A stretch of DNA of 64,000 nt from Rhizobium johnstonii 3841. GTDB lineage: Bacteria > Pseudomonadota > Alphaproteobacteria > Rhizobiales > Rhizobiaceae. Of the stretch, positions 8,022-16,415 are shown one piece after another. The stretch lies in NCBI RefSeq assembly GCF_000009265.1, contig NC_008380.1, forward strand, positions 3,911,501 through 3,975,500, given 5' to 3'. The first letter of the stretch is position 1; every line of letters starts with the position of its first letter. Both the position numbers and the translations under genes were made by a program. The notes beneath the pieces were generated by a model, which did no database searches, was not told where the DNA came from, and saw only the letters and a program-made list of their open reading frames with translations.

Positions 8022-8993
8022 ATGAGAAAGTTGATGGTTGCAATGATGGCAAGCGCGATGTCGCTTGCATCGGCCCATGCGATGGCCGCCGACAAGGTGG
8101 TGCTGCAGCTGAAATGGGTCACGCAGAGCCAGTTCGGCGGTTATTACGTCGCCAAGGACAAGGGCTTCTACAAGGAAGAAGGCCTCGACGTCGAGATCAA
8201 GCCGGGCGGCCCCGATATCGCCCCCGAGCAGGTGATCGCCGGCGGCGGCGCCGATGTCATCGTCGACTGGATGGGCGGCGCCCTGGTTGCCCGCGAAAAG
8301 GGCGTTCCGCTCGTCAACATCGCCCAGCCCTACCAGAAGGCGGGCCTGGAAATGGTCTGCCGCAAGGACGGTCCGATCAAGACCGAAGCCGACTTCAAGG
8401 GCCACACGCTCGGCGTCTGGTTCTTCGGCAACGAGTATCCCTTCTTCGCCTGGATGAACAAGCTCGGCCTGTCCACAGAAGGCGGTCCAAACGGCGTCAC
8501 CGTGCTGAAGCAGAGCTTCGACGTGCAGCCGCTCGTCCAGAAGCAGGCCGACTGCATCTCCGTCATGACCTATAACGAATATTGGCAGGCGATCGATGCC
8601 GGCTTCAAGCCTGAAGAACTGACGGTCTTCAACTACACTGAAATGGGCAACGACCTTCTCGAAGACGGCCTCTATGCGATGGAAGACAAGCTGAAAGACC
8701 CGGCCTTCAAGGAGAAGATGGTCAAGTTCGTCCGCGCTTCGATGAAGGGCTGGAAATATGCCACCGAGAACCCCGATGAAGCCGCCGAGATCGTCATGGA
8801 CAATGGCGGCCAGGACGACAACCATCAGAAGCGCATGATGGGCGAAGTCGCCAAGCTGGTCGGCGACAGCTCCGGCAAGCTGGACGAGGCGCTCTATGCC
8901 CGCACGGCAAAGGCGCTGCTCGACCAGAAGATCATCAGCAAGGAGCCGTCGGGCGCCTGGACGCACGACATTACCGACGCTGCTTCTAAGTAG
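8022..8993 (+). CDS. NMT1/THI5-like periplasmic substrate-binding protein
   Basis: A 323-residue protein with an export signal (MRKLMVAMMASAMSLASAHA, cleavage after AMA). The mature start reads LQLKWVTQSQFGGYYVAKDK then GFYKEEGLDVEIKPGG, the family hallmark, with binding-cleft segments VIAGGGADVIVDW and GVWFFGNEYPFF. Family members bind pyrimidine precursors of thiamine, riboflavin or related small heterocycles. Next to a RutR-type repressor and reductive pyrimidine enzymes, a pyrimidine or its breakdown product is the likely ligand; this is inference. AAGGA lies about eight bases before the ATG. A strong terminator follows. Confidence 0.88.
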   Translation: MRKLMVAMMASAMSLASAHAMAADKVVLQLKWVTQSQFGGYYVAKDKGFYKEEGLDVEIKPGGPDIAPEQVIAGGGADVIVDWMGGALVAREKGVPLVNIAQPYQKAGLEMVCRKDGPIKTEADFKGHTLGVWFFGNEYPFFAWMNKLGLSTEGGPNGVTVLKQSFDVQPLVQKQADCISVMTYNEYWQAIDAGFKPEELTVFNYTEMGNDLLEDGLYAMEDKLKDPAFKEKMVKFVRASMKGWKYATENPDEAAEIVMDNGGQDDNHQKRMMGEVAKLVGDSSGKLDEALYARTAKALLDQKIISKEPSGAWTHDITDAASK

Positions 8994-9014
8994 TTTCGGC
9001 AAGATGCTAAGCGA

Positions 9015-9050
9015 AACGCGCGGGAGTTATCCCGCGCGTTTTGTCTTTTT
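9015..9050 (+). terminator. Rho-independent terminator of the ABC transporter operon
   Basis: An 11-base perfect stem (AACGCGCGGGA, loop GTTA, TCCCGCGCGTT) is followed by TTTGTCTTTTT, 20 bases after the binding-protein stop. Confidence 0.92.
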
Positions 9051-9052
9051 CT

Positions 9053-9150
9053 AGAGCATGATGCCGAAAATTGTGCGCGGCTTTCGGACGACATCATGCT
9101 CTATTTATTTGATTTGGATGCTGATTCGAATTTTAGGCCGGTCGGCCTAA
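9053..9150. repeat. Rhizobial composite palindromic repeat
   Basis: The segment opens with AGAGCATGATG, closes its first palindrome with CATCATGCTCT at 9102, and then holds a second, perfect palindrome TTAGGCCGGTCGGCCTAA (9133-9150). Related copies begin at 14883 and span 22687-22771 in this window. This combination is a common intergenic mosaic repeat of Rhizobium genomes. Confidence 0.75.
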
Positions 9151-9499
9151 GTCACCAACATCTAGCAACCGCAAAAATGCCTTGCAACTGTCGCATTTAT
9201 CGGGCGTCAAACGTCTTAGGGATGAGCGCGATCAATCTTCGTAATGTTGACATAACCTTGCGGTGATTGATTGACGTCGGAATGGTAATTAATATTGCCT
9301 AAAGGGGAATTGTTTTCTGCCGGACTTGTAGATCGAGCAAATCGATACCACCTACAAGCCGAATTTGCCGGCGAGGGATGAAGACGGCAAAGGATCGGCG
9401 GATACCTCTGAGAATGCAGGAAGGGCAGTGGCCTGATCGCGCGCTGAGTGGCAGACGCTCGAGTTCGGCCAACCTTATCATAAGATTGGACGAAGACGC
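9151..9499. other. Intergenic region upstream of RND efflux genes
   Basis: No gene is supported in this stretch. It is relatively AT-rich around 9250-9310 and presumably holds the promoter of the efflux operon, but no clear promoter elements or operator can be assigned. No regulator gene is adjacent. Confidence 0.5.
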
Positions 9500-10690
9500 A
9501 TGGCACGCAAGCCGATTGGAATTCTAGGCGCCTCTACTCTTTTTGCAGCGGCACTTGCTGCATCCACCGCATTTTCGCAGGAAGCGCCGGTCGCAAAACC
9601 GCAGCAGAACCTGCCGGCCATCGTCGTCACCACGGCGGTTAGCCGCACTCTCGTCGACCGTGTCATCGGCACCGGAACGGTCAAGCCCGTCGAGGAAGTC
9701 TATATCCAGCCGCAGGTCGAAGGCCTCTCGATTCGTACGCTGAAAGCCGATGTCGGTGACAAGGTTCAGGCGGAAAGCACGCTGGCGACGCTCAACGATG
9801 ACGCAGTGGTCCTGGAAAAGAGCCAGATGATGGCGACGAAGGCCAAGGGCGAGGCAAGCCTCGCCCAGCTGCGCGCCCAGCTCATCGAGGCGCAGGCCAA
9901 TGCCGAACAGGCAAGGCAGCAGCAGGCCCGCGCCCAGGAAATGGTCAAGAAGGGCACGGTTTCCACCGCCCAGGTCGAACAGGCCGATGCGACTGCCGCC
10001 GCAGCCAATGCCCGCGTCGTCTCCGCCGAACAGGCGATCGAGGTCTCCGAAGCCGATCTCAAGGTCTTCGACAGCCAGATCGCCGATGCGGATTTGAAGC
10101 TGGCGCGCACCGATGTGAAGACGCCGGTCGCCGGCACGGTCTCGGCGAAGAATGCCAAGGTCGGCGCCATTGCCGCCGGCAACGGCGATCCGCTGTTCAC
10201 CATCATCCGCGACGGCGATATCGAGCTTGTCGCCGAGGTCGCCGAAAGCGATGTCGTCAGGATCATGGCCGGCCAAAAGGCAACGATTTCGCTTTCCGGC
10301 AGCCGTGACAAGCTTTCCGGCGCCGTACGCCTGGTTTCGCCCACCGTCGATCCGGTCACCCGCCTTGGCCTCGTCCATATCTCCATCGACGATGACAGCA
10401 AGGCGCGTTCCGGCATGTATGGCAGCGCCGAGATCATCGTGCGCGAGACTGAAGGCGTAGCGCTTCCCCTGACCGCGGTACTCACCGGCAATGAAGGCTC
10501 CTCCGCCCGCAAGGTCGAGGACGGCGTGGTGAAATTCGCCAAGATCGAGACCGGCATCCAGGACGGCGCCTATGTCGAGGTCATCGATGGATTGAAGACC
10601 GGCGACGAGGTCGTGGCCAAGGCGGGCGCTTACGTCCGCGACGGCGACCGCATCACACCGGTGCGTGAACAGCCCCCGGCTTCCAACTAA
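9500..10690 (+). CDS. RND efflux periplasmic adaptor (HlyD/MFP family)
   Basis: A 396-residue adaptor with a signal-like N-terminus (cleavage near ASTAFSQ). A first lipoyl/barrel-sandwich half (VYIQPQVEGLSIRTLKADVG) precedes a long alpha-helical hairpin rich in Ala, Gln and Glu (about residues 105-185). The second lipoyl half is DVKTPVAGTVSAKNAKVGA, followed by the beta-barrel and the membrane-proximal domain. It links the inner-membrane pump encoded 12 bases downstream to an outer-membrane channel, which is not in this window. Substrate cannot be told from sequence. Confidence 0.92.
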   Translation: MARKPIGILGASTLFAAALAASTAFSQEAPVAKPQQNLPAIVVTTAVSRTLVDRVIGTGTVKPVEEVYIQPQVEGLSIRTLKADVGDKVQAESTLATLNDDAVVLEKSQMMATKAKGEASLAQLRAQLIEAQANAEQARQQQARAQEMVKKGTVSTAQVEQADATAAAANARVVSAEQAIEVSEADLKVFDSQIADADLKLARTDVKTPVAGTVSAKNAKVGAIAAGNGDPLFTIIRDGDIELVAEVAESDVVRIMAGQKATISLSGSRDKLSGAVRLVSPTVDPVTRLGLVHISIDDDSKARSGMYGSAEIIVRETEGVALPLTAVLTGNEGSSARKVEDGVVKFAKIETGIQDGAYVEVIDGLKTGDEVVAKAGAYVRDGDRITPVREQPPASN

Positions 10691-10702
10691 AGAGACCATC
10701 CG

Positions 10703-13700
10703 ATGAATTTTTCAGCCTGGTCCATCCGAAATCCGATTGCGCCGCTGCTGGCCTTCTGCCTGCTGGTGTTCATCGGCATGCAGTCCTTCAATACGCTGCC
10801 GATCACGCGCTTTCCGAACATCGACGTGCCGCTCGTCTCAATCAGTGTGACGCAGAGCGGCGCTTCGCCGGCCGAACTCGAAATGCAGGTGACGAAGGAG
10901 ATCGAAGACGCGGTCGCCTCTATCACCGGCATCGACGAAATCCAGTCGACGGTGACCGACGGCAGTTCGCAAACCAACGTCATGTTCCGGATGGAAGTAC
11001 CGACCGAACAGGCCGTGCAGGACACCAAGGATGCGATCGACCGCATCCGCAGCGACCTGCCGGCGACGGCCGAAGCACCGATCGTCTCCAAGGTCGATGT
11101 CGAGGGACAGGCGATCCAGACCTTCGCCGTTTCCTCGCCTGCCATGTCGCTGGAAGAACTTTCCTGGTTCGTCGACGATACGATCAAGCGTTCGCTGCAG
11201 GGACAGGCCGGGATCGGCCGCGTCGACCGTTACGGCGGCGCAGAGCGCGAAGTGCGCATCGAACTCACCCCTGACAAGCTCAATGCCTACGGCATCACCG
11301 CCGCCAGCGTGAACCAGCAGCTGCGCGGCACCAACATCGACCTCGGCTCCGGCCGCGGCCAGGTGGCCGGCAGCGAACAGGCGATCCGTGTTCTCGGCGA
11401 CGCCCGCAATGTCGCCGACCTCGCCAACACGACGATCGGCCTGCCGAACGGCCGCTTCGTCAAACTATCCGATCTCGGCGTCATCAAGGACACCTATGAG
11501 GAGCCGAAATCCTTCTCGCGCTTCAACGATACGCCGGTGGTCACTTTCGGCGTCTTCCGCTCCAAGGGCGCCAGCGAGGTCAGTGTCGCCGAAACCGTGG
11601 CGCAGAACCTCGACAAGGTGCGGACCGAAAACCCGAATGTGAAGATCGAGCTGATCGATGATTCGGTTTATTTCACCTACGGCAACTACGAAGCCGCCAT
11701 CCATACGCTGCTCGAAGGCGCGCTGCTCGCCGTTATCGTCGTCTTCCTGTTTCTGAGGAACTGGCGTGCGACGCTGATTTCGGCAATCGCCCTACCCTTG
11801 TCTGCGATCCCGACCTTCTGGGTCATGGACATGATGGGCTTCTCGCTGAACCTCGTCAGCTTCCTCGCGCTGACGCTTGCGACCGGCATTCTTGTCGACG
11901 ATGCGATCGTCGAAATCGAAAACATCGCCCGCCACATCAAGATGGGCAAGACGCCCTATCGGGCGGCGATCGAGGCGGCCGATGAAATCGGCCTTGCCGT
12001 CATCGCCACCACCTTCACGATCATCGCCGTCTTCGTGCCCGTTTCCTTCATGCCGGGTATTCCGGGCCAGTACTTCATCCAGTTCGGCCTGACCGTCGCC
12101 TTCTCGGTCTTCTTCTCGCTGATGGTCGCGCGCCTCATCACCCCGATGATGGCCGCCTACCTGATGCGCGCCGAAGACGGCATGGAAGACCACCACGACA
12201 ATGATGGCCTGCTGATGCGGGGATACACGCGTCTCATACGTGGCACGACCGGCCGCTGGTACACGCGTTATGCCACGCTGATGGTCGCGTTCGCTTTCCT
12301 GGTCGGCTCTGTTCTGCTGCTGATGCAGGTTCCCGGCAGCTTTCTGCCGCCGGAGGATGCTTCGCGCATCGTTCTCTCCGTCGAACTGCCGCCCAATGCA
12401 CGGCTTGACGATACCGAGAAGACGACGGATGCGATCTATGACAGGGTCAAGGACATCAACGGCGTCGAAAGTGTCTTCGTCCTCGGCGGCGCATCGCCGA
12501 AGGGCGATCTCGAACTGCGCCGTGCGACCATCACGCTGGCACTCGACAAGCTCGACCAATCACTGGTCAAGAAGGTGGTCAACGACGTGCTCGGCGACAT
12601 CCCGGTCGTCGGCCCGATGCTGCCGAAAGTGGAAGTCCACGGCCGTGAACGCCCGCAATGGGATATTGAAAAGGAAGTCTTCGCCAAGCTGCGCGACATT
12701 CCCGACGTCCGTATCCTGAAGCTCAATGACCGTGGCGAACGCGACCTCTCCTTCAACTTCCTCTCCAAGAACGACAAGGACCTGAACGACGCCATCGGCA
12801 TTCTGGAATCCAAGCTCCGCGCCGATCCGCTGCTTGCCAATGTCAGCGCCGACGGCTCGCTGCCCCGTCCGGAACTGCAGGTTCATCCGCGCATGGATGA
12901 GGCCGCCCGCCTCGGAATCACGCCGCAGCAGATCTCCGAGACGATCCGCGTCGCCACCATCGGCGATGTGGATGCCGCCCTTGCCAAGATCTCGCTCGAC
13001 GATCGCCAGATCCCGATCCGCGTCCAGGCCGCGCTCGACATGCGTCGCGATCTCGCGGCCATCCGGACGTTGAAGATCCAGACCGCCAGCGGCGGCACCG
13101 TTCCGCTCGCGAGCGTCGCCAATATCGACTATTCGGAAGGCGTAAGCTCGATCAAGCGCAACAACCGCTACCGCGTCGTCTCGATCGGTTCGGACCTGCC
13201 CCAGGGCGTCGCACTCGACACAGCGTCCGCCCGCTTCCGCGAGATAGTCAATGGGGCCAATATTCCGGCTTCCGTGCGACTTGCAGAAAGCGGCGACACC
13301 AAGGTGCAGACCGAGATGCAGCAGAGTTTCGTCAACGCCATGTTGATGGGCCTGCTGCTGGTGCTGACGGTGCTGATCCTGCTCTTCAAGGACGTGATCC
13401 AGCCATTCACCATCCTGTTCTCGCTGCCGCTCGCCATTGGCGGTGTCGCGGCCGGCCTGATCCTCACCAGCAATCCGCTGTCGATGCCCGTCATGATCGG
13501 CATCCTGATGCTGATGGGTATCGTCACCAAGAACGCCATCCTGCTCGTCGATTTCGCAATCGAGATGCGCCACCAGGGCATGTCGCGCGTCGAGGCCATG
13601 GTCGAAGCCGGCCGCAAACGCGCCCGGCCGATCATCATGACCTCGATCGCCATGTCGGCAGGCATGCTGCCTTCCGCTCTTGGTGTTGGCGAAGGCGGCT

Positions 13701-14029
13701 CGTTCCGCGCGCCGATGGCGATCGCCGTGATCGGCGGCATCATCGTTTCGACCGTGCTCTCGCTCGTCGTCGTGCCCTCCTTCTTCCTGATCATGGACGA
13801 TCTCTCCCGCCTGCTCGGCTGGGCTTTCGGCCGCCTGGTCGGCAGGAAGGACAATGAGGAGCTGCCGCTGTCGCGCGAGGATCTCACCCGCGTCACCCGG
13901 GAAAACCGCGGCGACATCGACTCGCTGGAGGAGCGCCTGACCGCGATCGAAAAGCCGGAAAGCAAACGCAAGACCGCCAACGGCAACGACACCAACGTGC
14001 TGCGCCTGCCGCCCTTCGCGGCGGAATAA
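10703..14029 (+). CDS. RND efflux pump, inner-membrane subunit (AcrB/HAE1 family)
   Basis: A 1108-residue protein with the duplicated RND plan: TM1 at the N-terminus, large periplasmic loops between TM1-TM2 and TM7-TM8, and two TM bundles. The proton-relay acidic pair is in ATGILVDDAIVEIENIARH, and the second half carries the equivalent GIVTKNAILLVDFA. The C-terminal 70 residues are a charged cytoplasmic extension. It is driven by proton motive force and works with the adaptor encoded just upstream. The adaptor-pump pair without an outer-membrane factor gene is usual in rhizobia, which share TolC-type channels. Confidence 0.94.
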   Translation: MNFSAWSIRNPIAPLLAFCLLVFIGMQSFNTLPITRFPNIDVPLVSISVTQSGASPAELEMQVTKEIEDAVASITGIDEIQSTVTDGSSQTNVMFRMEVPTEQAVQDTKDAIDRIRSDLPATAEAPIVSKVDVEGQAIQTFAVSSPAMSLEELSWFVDDTIKRSLQGQAGIGRVDRYGGAEREVRIELTPDKLNAYGITAASVNQQLRGTNIDLGSGRGQVAGSEQAIRVLGDARNVADLANTTIGLPNGRFVKLSDLGVIKDTYEEPKSFSRFNDTPVVTFGVFRSKGASEVSVAETVAQNLDKVRTENPNVKIELIDDSVYFTYGNYEAAIHTLLEGALLAVIVVFLFLRNWRATLISAIALPLSAIPTFWVMDMMGFSLNLVSFLALTLATGILVDDAIVEIENIARHIKMGKTPYRAAIEAADEIGLAVIATTFTIIAVFVPVSFMPGIPGQYFIQFGLTVAFSVFFSLMVARLITPMMAAYLMRAEDGMEDHHDNDGLLMRGYTRLIRGTTGRWYTRYATLMVAFAFLVGSVLLLMQVPGSFLPPEDASRIVLSVELPPNARLDDTEKTTDAIYDRVKDINGVESVFVLGGASPKGDLELRRATITLALDKLDQSLVKKVVNDVLGDIPVVGPMLPKVEVHGRERPQWDIEKEVFAKLRDIPDVRILKLNDRGERDLSFNFLSKNDKDLNDAIGILESKLRADPLLANVSADGSLPRPELQVHPRMDEAARLGITPQQISETIRVATIGDVDAALAKISLDDRQIPIRVQAALDMRRDLAAIRTLKIQTASGGTVPLASVANIDYSEGVSSIKRNNRYRVVSIGSDLPQGVALDTASARFREIVNGANIPASVRLAESGDTKVQTEMQQSFVNAMLMGLLLVLTVLILLFKDVIQPFTILFSLPLAIGGVAAGLILTSNPLSMPVMIGILMLMGIVTKNAILLVDFAIEMRHQGMSRVEAMVEAGRKRARPIIMTSIAMSAGMLPSALGVGEGGSFRAPMAIAVIGGIIVSTVLSLVVVPSFFLIMDDLSRLLGWAFGRLVGRKDNEELPLSREDLTRVTRENRGDIDSLEERLTAIEKPESKRKTANGNDTNVLRLPPFAAE

Positions 14030-14046
14030 GCAAAGCCGAGGAATTG

Positions 14047-14082
14047 AACGGGCCGGGAGCGATCTCCCGGCCCGTTTCGTTT
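14047..14082 (+). terminator. Terminator of the RND efflux operon
   Basis: A 13-base perfect stem starting AACGGGCCGGGAG (14047-14059) pairs with 14064-14076 across the loop CGAT and is followed by TCGTTTTTCG. It ends the transcript 17 bases after the pump stop codon. Confidence 0.92.
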
Positions 14083-14100
14083 TTCGTCCATCTCTAACCG

Positions 14101-14114
14101 TTGACCAAAATCAA
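14101..14114. promoter_or_regulatory. FNR/FixK-like box
   Basis: TTGACCAAAATCAA differs from the consensus TTGATNNNNATCAA at one position. It lies 80 bases before the start codon of the Crp/Fnr-family gene, where an activator or autoregulatory site would be expected. Confidence 0.6.
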
Positions 14115-14193
14115 TTCCGTCGCCGTCTCCGTCCCGTATTTTGCCCGGCAGCATAAGGAATTGAAAAGACGGGCCATATCAGGAGACCGGGAG

Positions 14194-14877
14194 ATGAACA
14201 GAACGCTGACATTCAACGGCCATGAGGCCGCTGTGCTTGCCAAGGCTGACTTCATGGCCGGGCTCGACCACGACGAGGCTGAAGCCCTGCGCGCCTGCGC
14301 CACCGTTCTCGTCTGCGACCCGCACGACGTCCTCTTCGAGGAGGGCGACAAGGCAGCATATTTCTATTGCGTGCTCAGCGGTTATGTCAGGCTCTATCGT
14401 CACAACGGCGACGGCAGGCAGGCCGATATCCGCATCTGCGAGCCCAGCGACAGTTTCGCCGAATGCCTGATCCATACCGACGAAACCTATCGCACCGGCG
14501 CGCAGGCGATGGATCATACCGTGCTGGCGTGCTTTCATATCGCCAAGGTCCGGCTGTTGCTCGACGAGCGGCCGCGGATCGGCAAGTCGATCATGCGCAG
14601 CCTGTCGCTGCATCTGATCTCGACGATGGAATGCCTGGCAAGCGACCGCATGCAGACCGCGCCGCAGCGCGTGGCACATTATCTGCTGACGCATTGCGTT
14701 GAGAACGGTGCGACCGCTTCGCTGCGGCTACCCTTTCCGAAAAATCTGCTTGCCCGCAAGCTCGGCCTCGCACCGGAGGCGCTCTCGCGCGCCTTCTCTA
14801 CGCTGAAGAAGAAAGGTGTCACTGTCCGCGGCCGGGCAATCGCCGTCAGCGACGTCAAAGTGCTGCGGCAGATCTGA
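14194..14877 (+). CDS. Crp/Fnr-family transcriptional regulator
   Basis: A 227-residue regulator. The cyclic-nucleotide-binding fold spans about residues 15-130 (VLFEEGDKAAYFYCVLSGYV). The C-terminal winged helix carries LLARKLGLAPEALSRAFSTL, with the E-x-x-S-R recognition core typical of FNR-type proteins reading TTGAT half-sites. The N-terminal cysteine cluster of oxygen-sensing FNR/FnrN is absent, so an iron-sulphur oxygen sensor is unlikely; a NnrR/DNR-like or other signal is possible. AGGAGA precedes the ATG at 14194. The FNR-like box 80 bases upstream suggests autoregulation or control by another family member. It converges on the urease genes and is not part of them. Confidence 0.88.
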   Translation: MNRTLTFNGHEAAVLAKADFMAGLDHDEAEALRACATVLVCDPHDVLFEEGDKAAYFYCVLSGYVRLYRHNGDGRQADIRICEPSDSFAECLIHTDETYRTGAQAMDHTVLACFHIAKVRLLLDERPRIGKSIMRSLSLHLISTMECLASDRMQTAPQRVAHYLLTHCVENGATASLRLPFPKNLLARKLGLAPEALSRAFSTLKKKGVTVRGRAIAVSDVKVLRQI

Positions 14878-14882
14878 CCGTC

Positions 14883-14920
14883 AGAGCATGATGCCGAAAG
14901 ACTCAAAAGCATGCCGCGCA
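14883..14920. repeat. Partial copy of the AGAGCATGATG repeat
   Basis: Begins AGAGCATGATGCCGAAA, as in the copy at 9053, but lacks the closing palindromic arm. It lies between the converging Crp/Fnr and ureG genes. Confidence 0.5.
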
Positions 14921-14935
14921 AAACTGTGCAGCACT

Positions 14936-15547
14936 TCAGAGCCCGCCCTGCTCCCTGAGGAAGCTGACGATGGAGCTGACGCCATCGCCGCGCTTCATGT
15001 CGGAGAAGACGAAGGGGCGGCTCGCACGCATGCGCGTCGCATCCCGGTCCATGACCTCGAGATCAGCGCCGACATAGGGCGCCAGATCCTTCTTGTTGAT
15101 GACAAGCAGGTCCGATCGGGTGATGCCGGGGCCTCCCTTGCGCGGGATTTCCTCGCCCTGGCAAACCGAGATGACATAGATGGTGATATCGGCAAGATCG
15201 GGCGAAAAGGTCGCCGCCAGATTGTCGCCACCGGATTCGATGAAGACAACGTCTAGATCGGGGATCCGCCGGTTGAGGCCGGCGATCGCCTGCAAATTGA
15301 TCGTCGCATCCTCGCGGATGGCTGTATGCGGGCAGCCACCCGTCTCAACGCCGACGATGCGGTCCGAAGTCAATGCCTGCATCCGCACCAGCGCCTCGGC
15401 ATCCTCTGTCGTGTAGATATCGTTGGTGACAACGGCGACGGAATAGTCGTCGCGCATCGCCTTGCAGAGCTTTTCGGTCAACGCCGTCTTGCCCGAGCCG
15501 ACCGGCCCGCCGATGCCGACACGCAAAGGTCCGTTTCTTGATTTCAT
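14936..15547 (-). CDS. ureG: Urease accessory GTPase UreG
   Basis: A 203-residue SIMIBI-class GTPase that delivers nickel to urease. Visible are the P-loop GGPVGSGKTAL, the metal-binding CPH in VETGGCPHTAIRED, the ESGGDNLAATFSP loop and the guanine-specificity NKKDLAP. The ATG at 15547 is preceded by GGAGTAAGG. Its length is normal. It is the last gene of the minus-strand urease region, separated from ureF by about 190 bases that hold a repeat element. Confidence 0.96.
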   Translation of the reverse strand: MKSRNGPLRVGIGGPVGSGKTALTEKLCKAMRDDYSVAVVTNDIYTTEDAEALVRMQALTSDRIVGVETGGCPHTAIREDATINLQAIAGLNRRIPDLDVVFIESGGDNLAATFSPDLADITIYVISVCQGEEIPRKGGPGITRSDLLVINKKDLAPYVGADLEVMDRDATRMRASRPFVFSDMKRGDGVSSIVSFLREQGGL

Positions 15548-15612
15548 GTGCCTTACTCCAATCGTAGCCCGATGATAACGAAGCCGCCCGCCCGCGCCAC
15601 CGTCAAATGACT

Positions 15613-15713
15613 TAGAGCGCCTGTTTTTCTTCGAATCAGCGAAGCGCTCTATCTCTTTGTTTTCACGCAATTCCGGACGCAAAACCGCTGCGCGCTTTTG
15701 CTGGAATTGCTCT
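15613..15713. repeat. Rhizobial intergenic repeat (TAGAGCGC family)
   Basis: Contains inverted arms AGAGCGC / GCGCTCT around 15615-15651, then TTTTCACGCAATTCC and a closing GGAATTGCTCT. It lies between ureF and ureG and fills most of that gap. Confidence 0.65.
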
Positions 15714-15737
15714 CACCGCAGCGATAATTTCAGACAA

Positions 15738-16409
15738 TCACGAACGGAACAGCCGCGTCGCCTGCGTCTCGTGGCGCAGGCTGGCAATATCGGCCTGCAC
15801 CGTCGCCGAACCCAGATCGTCGAGCGTCGAGGCTGCCGCCCGTCGGGCAACCTCCGTGATATGGTCTTCGAGACCGGCAAGAATGGCGACGCCATCCCTT
15901 TGCCCGGCGACACCGAGGCGGATGCCTGATGAAACCGCTTGTGAGACATAGGCATGCAGGAAAGCGGCGAGCGCCTTCTCGGGCCTTATGCCATGGGCGC
16001 CCGTCACTGCCCCGACCGCAATGGGATAAGCGACCTTGTCGGGTAGCCGCCTGAACACCTCGTCCGGCCAGGCCCGCGCCGCTGCGAGGAAAGCCTCACC
16101 GAGCAACATCGTTTCCTGATGGCGCTCACGTGATCCGGCCAGCGCCTCGGCGAGTGCAGCGACTTCGGCAAGACGTGCGGCTTCTGCCTGTTGCCTGTGG
16201 CTTTCGGCCAGCAGCACCGCATCGTTCCAGACCGAACCATTGCCGACCAGCGTGCCGATCCAGGCCGCAAGCAAGGCCGCATCCGTTACAAGCCCGTCGG
16301 CCACCGCACGCTCCAGCCCGCCCGAATAGGCAAAGCTGCCGATCGGAAAGGCCGGCGAGAGCCATGCCGTCAGGCGCAACAATGCCTGCAGCTCGCGATC
16401 CCTGGTCAT
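15738..16409 (-). CDS. ureF: Urease accessory protein UreF
   Basis: A 223-residue all-helical accessory protein. The family N-terminus LLRLTAWLSPAFPIGSFAYS is clear, as is the later GAVTGAHGI. UreF bridges UreD (UreH) and UreG in the nickel-insertion complex on apo-urease. The ATG at 16409 was preferred to the TTG one codon earlier. It follows ureE by six bases, so the two are co-translated. Confidence 0.95.
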   Translation of the reverse strand: MTRDRELQALLRLTAWLSPAFPIGSFAYSGGLERAVADGLVTDAALLAAWIGTLVGNGSVWNDAVLLAESHRQQAEAARLAEVAALAEALAGSRERHQETMLLGEAFLAAARAWPDEVFRRLPDKVAYPIAVGAVTGAHGIRPEKALAAFLHAYVSQAVSSGIRLGVAGQRDGVAILAGLEDHITEVARRAAASTLDDLGSATVQADIASLRHETQATRLFRS

Positions 16410-16415
16410 CAAGGC

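Noticed and set aside
8994..9014. Thiamine riboswitch for the NMT1/THI5-type transporter
   Set aside because: No TPP-aptamer-like conserved segments were seen before the transporter genes at 4977-5070 or in the flanking gaps.
9133..9150. Perfect palindrome TTAGGCCGGTCGGCCTAA as operator of the RND efflux genes
   Set aside because: It is part of a composite rhizobial repeat starting at 9053, whose first part recurs at 22722-22771, so it is more likely repeat DNA than a specific operator.
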